DNA from: Lepisosteus oculatus
Taxonomy: Eukaryota > Chordata > Actinopteri > Semionotiformes > Lepisosteidae
DNA length: 64,000 nt
Assembly: GCF_040954835.1 (NCBI RefSeq)
Contig: NC_090698.1
Span: 66,037,284 to 66,101,283 of the forward strand
Direction: 5' to 3'
The notes under the pieces are model-generated. The model did no database searches, had not been told where the DNA came from, and saw only the letters and a list, made by a program, of their open reading frames with translations. Both the position numbers and the translations under genes were made by a program. Numbering within the stretch: the first letter of the stretch is position 1; each line of letters opens with the position of its first letter. Shown here one piece after another: positions 58,654 to 64,000 of the stretch.

Positions 58654-61600
58654 ATGGCAGTCTTGGGAAGTCGACTAATGTTTCAATGTAAGTTTTTTTT
58701 TTTTCAATGTAAGGGAACGTATTCAAAGCGATTTCAGATACGCGTGTTCGGTCCGAAGGCTTGTCGGCTGGGTATCATGTGATTGCTTTATGCTTTTCTT
58801 AACAGTTGGGTATTTTGTTTCCAGCAATTGAAAATCGTTCCCACCCCCTTATCTGATGCTTCAGTTGAGTTTTAATTGCCTGAGCTGCTCTTACGAAACG
58901 CAACAAAATCGCCGATGTGTTTTGAGGCAAGTAGAAGAGTTTCTGCGACATCAGACGCAGGAATGCAGGTTGCTTAAAAAGTGGCTGTGAAATAGCGAAG
59001 TTAGTAGCTGGTCAGTTTTAAAGTTTGGTGGCAGATTTCATAAATCGCTTGACGTGGTCATAACTGTTAATTGCTCGCCCGAAAGTGCATGTGGTATTAA
59101 CTCGTTCAAATGATGCGATCACGAATTTGAAACAATAAGGTACTTAATGCCTACAGTCATGGTCTACGGACCCCAAATTGGATTTATATTGCCACAGCCC
59201 AGGTAGAAAATAAGAGAGGGTGGACATCCCTGTATTAAACTTATTCTTATTATTATCATTGTGATCATTTAGTTAAACTAGGTTTAGTATGATACACTGC
59301 ATAAGCAGAAAAAAGATATTGGCAGCCCCCCTTCGAAGTCAGTGCTCTTGTATAAACTTGTCATTCAAATTACACAACCCGTTTTGACCGCTTGCATAAC
59401 TGGTAGGTTCTGCCGAGGAGAAACCTGGAAGGAAGTGGAAATGATCCCGCGACGTAAAAGCCCCGTGCAACAGCTTTCTAATAAATATTTTCCAGTAAAC
59501 ACTTCATTTGCTTCCGCTGTTGTATGTTTTGCCCAGTTTTGTTATTTTGTTTGAAGGATTAACGCATCATGCAAAACCTTCATCCATGCATCGTACACTT
59601 GTGTTTCTACTGTACTACTGTAAGCACCACAATACGATGTTGCTCAGATATAAAAATGTAGTAGACCTGACCGTCAGAGTTTCTTGTAATGCGTACTGTA
59701 TCTCAGGAGCTGCCGTTTTTTTCTACAGACCTAAAACTCGGACGTACGTCTTTAAAAGATCCGTGTAAATCCATATTGGTATTGGTTAAATCATACACGA
59801 TGGTTCTGTAATGCATCCTGAACTCAGAATCCAACAATACTCGTCCGGCCGAGAACCCGAGAGAGGTGGCAGCCCTGTGAATTTCAGACGGTGCACCCAG
59901 ACTTACCCCGGCCAGCAGGATTTAAGTAAATGTTTCTATTCTTTATTATGATCTCATTTTTTATTTACGAACATAGTTCCTTTTAGTTTATTGCGGGACT
60001 GACCATCCCTGGCTCTGCAGAGCCCCAATCAATCAGGTTTTATGGCTTACCCGTAGCTCATCAATCTTTAAACAGTTGTAAGGAATTTGTTTTGACCCCT
60101 GAAGCAGGCGATTTTTATGTAGTTTGGAGGCCACTTAAAATGAAATCACTAATACCCCATAACGCAGAAGGATCACAGTATTCCATTGCTTTACCTCATC
60201 GAATCAAATAATTTACCGTTGATTAAAATTTAATGTGTTTCATGTCTTTGCAAATTGATGACTTAAGAGTGAACTATATGACCTGGTTTTAATTTAATCC
60301 CGAACCCTAACGATTTAATTGATGTGGATAAGAAGTCAAATCAACTGTGTTTTCCAGGTCTAAATCGGCCACTAGTTTAAAGGTGGTAGAACAGTGTTTC
60401 CCAATCCTGGTTTCTGGGACCCACAAACTTTTTGTGGGGGACACACACTTACTAAGCACTTATTGAAGTGCTGGATATATATATATATGTTCCACTGCAT
60501 GCAGTAGTACACTGGCATGTCATAGTGTCATTGGTAAGGACCCTAAATAGACCTAATAATACATTTAATTTGGACTGTTTCATTGTTTTCAGGTCTTAAA
60601 TAACTAGCGGGCTGTCTTTTAACTATTGTGTTCATCCATTCATTCATTTTGGAACCACTTTATCCAGTACTGGGTTGTGGGGGAGCTGGAGCCTATCCCA
60701 GCAAGCAGGAGGTGCAAGGCAGGACTCACCCTGTAAGAGGCGCTAATCCAAGAGGAAAAGAGGGGCAATGCTGGAAATAAATATGGGTATCTAATGCAAA
60801 TTAAGCCTGATAAATGAAGAGCTTTTTTGTCAAAGTTAAATGCTCATACAGGGGACCCGTCTTATGTGGTTTCGGTCTTTGTTGAGCTCAGTCAGTACAG
60901 AGGCACGGCGCTGGCTCTGCCTCACAGAACACACACCCTGTAAGGGTTTCCCAGCTCTTACAGACACAGCGGGCTCAGAGAGAAGTCGGCATTTGACACT
61001 TGCTTGTCCTGTTCTTGTCCTGACAGTTTGCCCTGGTTGACGATATGTTAGTCCTGTTCTTTGATATGTGATTACTCCTTCCCTGAACAGCGTGTAGAAA
61101 GAAAAAGATGCTGCAGTAGTTGAAATAAGTCAGCTTTATCCTGCTTTAAATTAAGAGATCCCAGCCATTACTCTTCACACCTTCCACAACGTGGTTAAAT
61201 AGGAACATTGTAGTGCTGGATGTGTGCCATATATATACAGTGTGTTCCACTTCATGCAGTATTAGATTGGCACGTTGTAATGTCATTGGTTGCCAGGCAA
61301 GACATCTGAAAGTCCCAGACCACCTCAAGGCTATGCAAGTACAGGCAGTGATGTCTTGTTTTTAAATAGGCGATGGACACAGTGGCTCCTGGGAAGGAAT
61401 ATCCCATGATGAGACATTAGAAATCAAATGTTTCAATTTGAAAAAGGCCACTCCTATTGACAAATTACAGTCCAGTGTCACGATTCTCCCAGTGCTGTGT
61501 GTTTCACATTCTATGGGTTGTGGGATTAAGACTCTTTACTAATTAATCTACTGTACCCTGCGTGGAACAGGTCTACTTCACCTCCAACACCAGTGTGTTT

Positions 61601-63118
61601 CTTTACCAGAAAAATAAAGTTCACAGGGTTTGGATATTGGCTAAATGTTATTGGTCTCTTTTTGAGTAATTGATCATTAATTGTGACTTTGGTGCATAAA
61701 TATAAAATCACCTCATTACTGAGAGATGATTGGGAAACGATGATGAGGGGATTTACTGGGGCTGTTGAATGCCTAGTCTGTTAAAAACCAAGGAAGAAAC
61801 ACACAGAAAGGGAATCAGTATGTCCTGTTTATCAAGAGAGCAATTCCTTTCACATTGGTATGTTGTAAGATGGACCATGTTGGTGCACTTCTGCTTGCTT
61901 TATGGCGATGTATCCAGCCTGCACTTTCTGACCTGGTTGCAAATGTTGCAGCTTAGCTCAATCCTTAATTGACAGGCCAACGATGTGGGAGGGTACGAGT
62001 CTCAACACCTCTTCACGATCGATAGGGAGCCCAAGTGTGATGGCCTGCACTGGAGCATCCTGCCGATACAGCACTCCACTTGTTGTAATTGACTGCTCAG
62101 CGCTACGGTGATCGGATCCAGGGCCTTCGCTGGCCTCCCCTCTTTCGTGGGCTCTTCGTGATGTGGCAGCGCTCTGACAGGGCAATGCATGTTCTCGGGC
62201 GGCACGGGCAACAGCGGCTTCTTGTTGAGATGAGAAGGTGACAGTTATGCTGTGGACGCCCAGCTCATGAGGAGTTGAGGACAAGGGACATCTAGGGCTC
62301 AGAGACCAGTGAACAGGCCGGACAAGAGGATTGGGACAGAATCCCACAAGACCGCACCTGCAGCCTGGTGCAGAGCACGAGTCGCTGATGTACAGTTTGT
62401 ATTGCCTCCAACAGTGGTCACCCTTCTCGCCATTTATTTAGATACCTGCTTTGATATCCATACACTTATATAGCAGTTTCCTGGACACTTCACTCAAAAC
62501 ACTTTACAGGTAATGAGGACTCTCCTCTACCAACACCGATGTGCAGCCCCAGATCTTCTGATCAGCTCTGTTGGTTAATCAGATGTTAATGATTAAGCAA
62601 ATCATTAACTTTGATTTACGATAATGAAAATCAATATTTTCATTATCGATAATGAATTTACCTATGCCATGTGTGCTCAATAAAATGAGAGATCACCACC
62701 ACCATTTTTTTCTTGTTACCCTGATAATACCTTTTGTGAACTTGTTACAGGTAAAAGTGGTACATTTCTGCCTTGATGCTCAGCATATAAACATGTATCT
62801 GTGCCCAGAGGTATGCATCAGCTGAATTAACTGCATGACCACATTGCAAGACATCCAGTCTCTCTGAAACAGTCAACCCTGCAATCCTTGTACAGGCGAA
62901 ACGCCCTGCTTATCTCCTTAAGGCCTGTCTTGTGTGGTTCGGTTTGCAGTACTAACTGTTCATCTGTCTGAAAATTCAATTGAACCTTTTCTTCCAGTGG
63001 CCAGGTGCAGCAGGGACAGGAGCTGGTGCATCAGTACACAGTACAGGTGGCAGTCCACAGCAGCTGCTGCAGTAAAGAAACCAGCTGTAGGAGCCAGCCC
63101 CCAGATTCGGGAAAGCAG
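58654..63118 (+). CDS. FECH: Ferrochelatase, first two coding exons only (runs past the window)
   Basis: Ferrochelatase inserts Fe2+ into protoporphyrin IX at the mitochondrial inner membrane, the last step of haem synthesis. Only exons 58654-58687 and 62998-63118 are in the window. They join in phase (1/1), with exon 2 ending in phase 2 at donor GTCTGT. The 51 complete codons begin MAVLGSRLMFQLARCSRDRS and run through YRWQSTAAAAVKKPA to PQIRES. This is rich in Arg, Ser and Ala and nearly free of acids at the start, as expected of a mitochondrial presequence, and it resembles the RWKSGAAAAAV region of human FECH. The catalytic domain lies outside. Position after NARS1 on the same strand supports the call. 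The rest of the window (63119-64000) is intron 2. Confidence 0.78.
60390..60735 (+). repeat. Repeat cluster in FECH intron 1
   Basis: A CCCAATCCTGGTTTCTGGGACC block at about 60398 is followed by an (AT)n stretch, then another partial copy of the dispersed fish repeat (TTTATCCAGTACTGGGTTGTG, GGAGCTGGAGCCTATCCCAG, 60655-60735). The 60465-60545 piece recurs at 61214-61300. Confidence 0.55.
62455..62560 (-). repeat. 5S-derived SINE tail fragment in FECH intron 1
   Basis: ACACTTATATAGCAGTTTCC, GGACACTTCACTCAAAACAC and GATGTGCAGCCCCAGA match the tail region of the long 5S-derived SINE at 54920-55030. Confidence 0.65.
62619..62648. repeat. 13-bp perfect hairpin in FECH intron 1
   Basis: CGATAATGAAAAT (62619-62631) pairs exactly with 62636-62648 around the loop CAAT. 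It is AT-rich and of unknown meaning. Confidence 0.8.
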
Positions 63119-64000
63119 GTCTGTTTCCGGCTGAAGCTGATTTTTTCAGCGTACTCATGAATGAATAGTCATGAGACTTGCACTGCATGCACGTATAGAC
63201 TTTTCAGAATGACCTAAATCTAAGAAGGCACCCCCCCCTGCAGTAGCACATAGTGTCAGCCTGCACCGTACAGCTGTCCAAATATACATGACTCCACTGT
63301 CTGATGAATCTGAGCAGTCTTTCAAAGCCACTCAGCATTTTTAGAGAACAAATCTTCATTTTTGTCATGTGTGAAACATGGTAAGACAGGGCTGTAGAAA
63401 GAGTCTTGAGCTTCACCCATCGTGAAGAGCAAGTCCCTTGATCTTTTTCAACCCCATTCTGTTAATACACTACTTGGGACCCTCACTGTTTAAAAGCAGG
63501 CATGGAACTGATCTTTATTTATTCAGTCCCTTTTATACTGCATGTCATTCTGTGATATTGCAGCATGGGGGACAGGTGATGGATGGGTCTGTGGAATACC
63601 ACTGAAAGGGTAGATGGGAACATAAAAACATGCTGCATGACTTTTGCAATGGACACCACAGATAGTTATCCATTTGGGTCTCACTGCCTGTGTTTGCCAT
63701 GTGTAGTAAGGCTGGCAACTCTGAAGTAAGGGGGCCCTCACACTGGACTCTTTCTCTGTCTCGCATTCAGCAATGCAAAACGTCTTTCTTGCATCCTCGT
63801 TCACCGTGAGTGGATCTCGTCCCATCACTCACATTTTAAAACTGTTCGGAAAGTGACCCAGTTTTACCACTTATTGCAGTGTAAAAAAATGCCTTGCTGC
63901 CTCGCTCTCATTAGCGAGAGGCATGTGCGAAGATCAAACCTGACCTTGTCGCCATGCCAGTGCAGTACTGTATTTTTATTTAGAAATTTCCTTTTAAAGT

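Noticed and set aside
58206-58691. Overlapping long frames on both strands (up to 149 codons)
   Set aside because: They lie in the CpG-rich FECH promoter, where stop codons are rare by composition. None shows a domain, and the plus-strand FECH start follows directly.
61958-62347. 129-codon minus-strand frame in FECH intron 1
   Set aside because: Composition suggests transposon DNA but no family is recognised, and there is no splice support. I do not call a gene.
1-64000. CRISPR arrays, operons, phage or bacterial features
   Set aside because: The window is animal nuclear DNA with spliced genes. No regularly spaced repeats or bacterial signals were seen.

Overview
This is vertebrate nuclear DNA, most likely from a ray-finned fish. 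The coding exons are short and widely spaced, with GT-AG introns, and they encode animal proteins (TXNL1, cytosolic asparaginyl-tRNA synthetase, the start of ferrochelatase). The non-coding DNA holds repeats typical of fish: tRNA-derived and 5S-rRNA-derived SINEs, Tc1-type transposon relics, an L2-like LINE, a Ty3/gypsy fragment and TTAA-flanked MITEs. The species cannot be fixed from the sequence.

Layout. 1-17.8 kb: no gene recognised; AT-rich DNA with SINEs, microsatellites, a local duplication and a 500-bp MITE. 17.8-29.7 kb: TXNL1 on the minus strand, complete in eight coding exons (289 codons), with two Tc1-type relics in its introns. 29.7-32.2 kb: TXNL1 promoter side, then a V-SINE-like and a 5S-derived SINE. 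32.4-37.1 kb: a predicted plus-strand gene of four phase-compatible exons encoding about 167 residues with a signal peptide, a convertase-like site, one N-glycosylation sequon, one membrane span and a basic cytoplasmic tail. I do not recognise its family, and it is the best candidate here for something undescribed. A gypsy-derived insertion with inverted LTR ends lies in its first intron. 40.4-55.9 kb: NARS1 on the plus strand, complete in 15 coding exons (559 codons). 58.65 kb to the window end: the first two coding exons of FECH on the plus strand, carrying the mitochondrial presequence; the catalytic exons lie beyond the window.

The genes form no operon or shared pathway. TXNL1 is a proteasome-associated thioredoxin, NARS1 charges tRNA-Asn and FECH inserts iron into haem. 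NARS1 followed by FECH on the same strand is, as I recall, the human 18q21 arrangement; TXNL1 and the unknown gene lie where I would expect ATP8B1 in the human order, so the synteny is only partly shared.

Exon boundaries were read by hand from splice sites, reading phase and similarity to known proteins. All TXNL1 and NARS1 exons join in phase to lengths at or near those of the human proteins. UTR ends and promoters are less certain.
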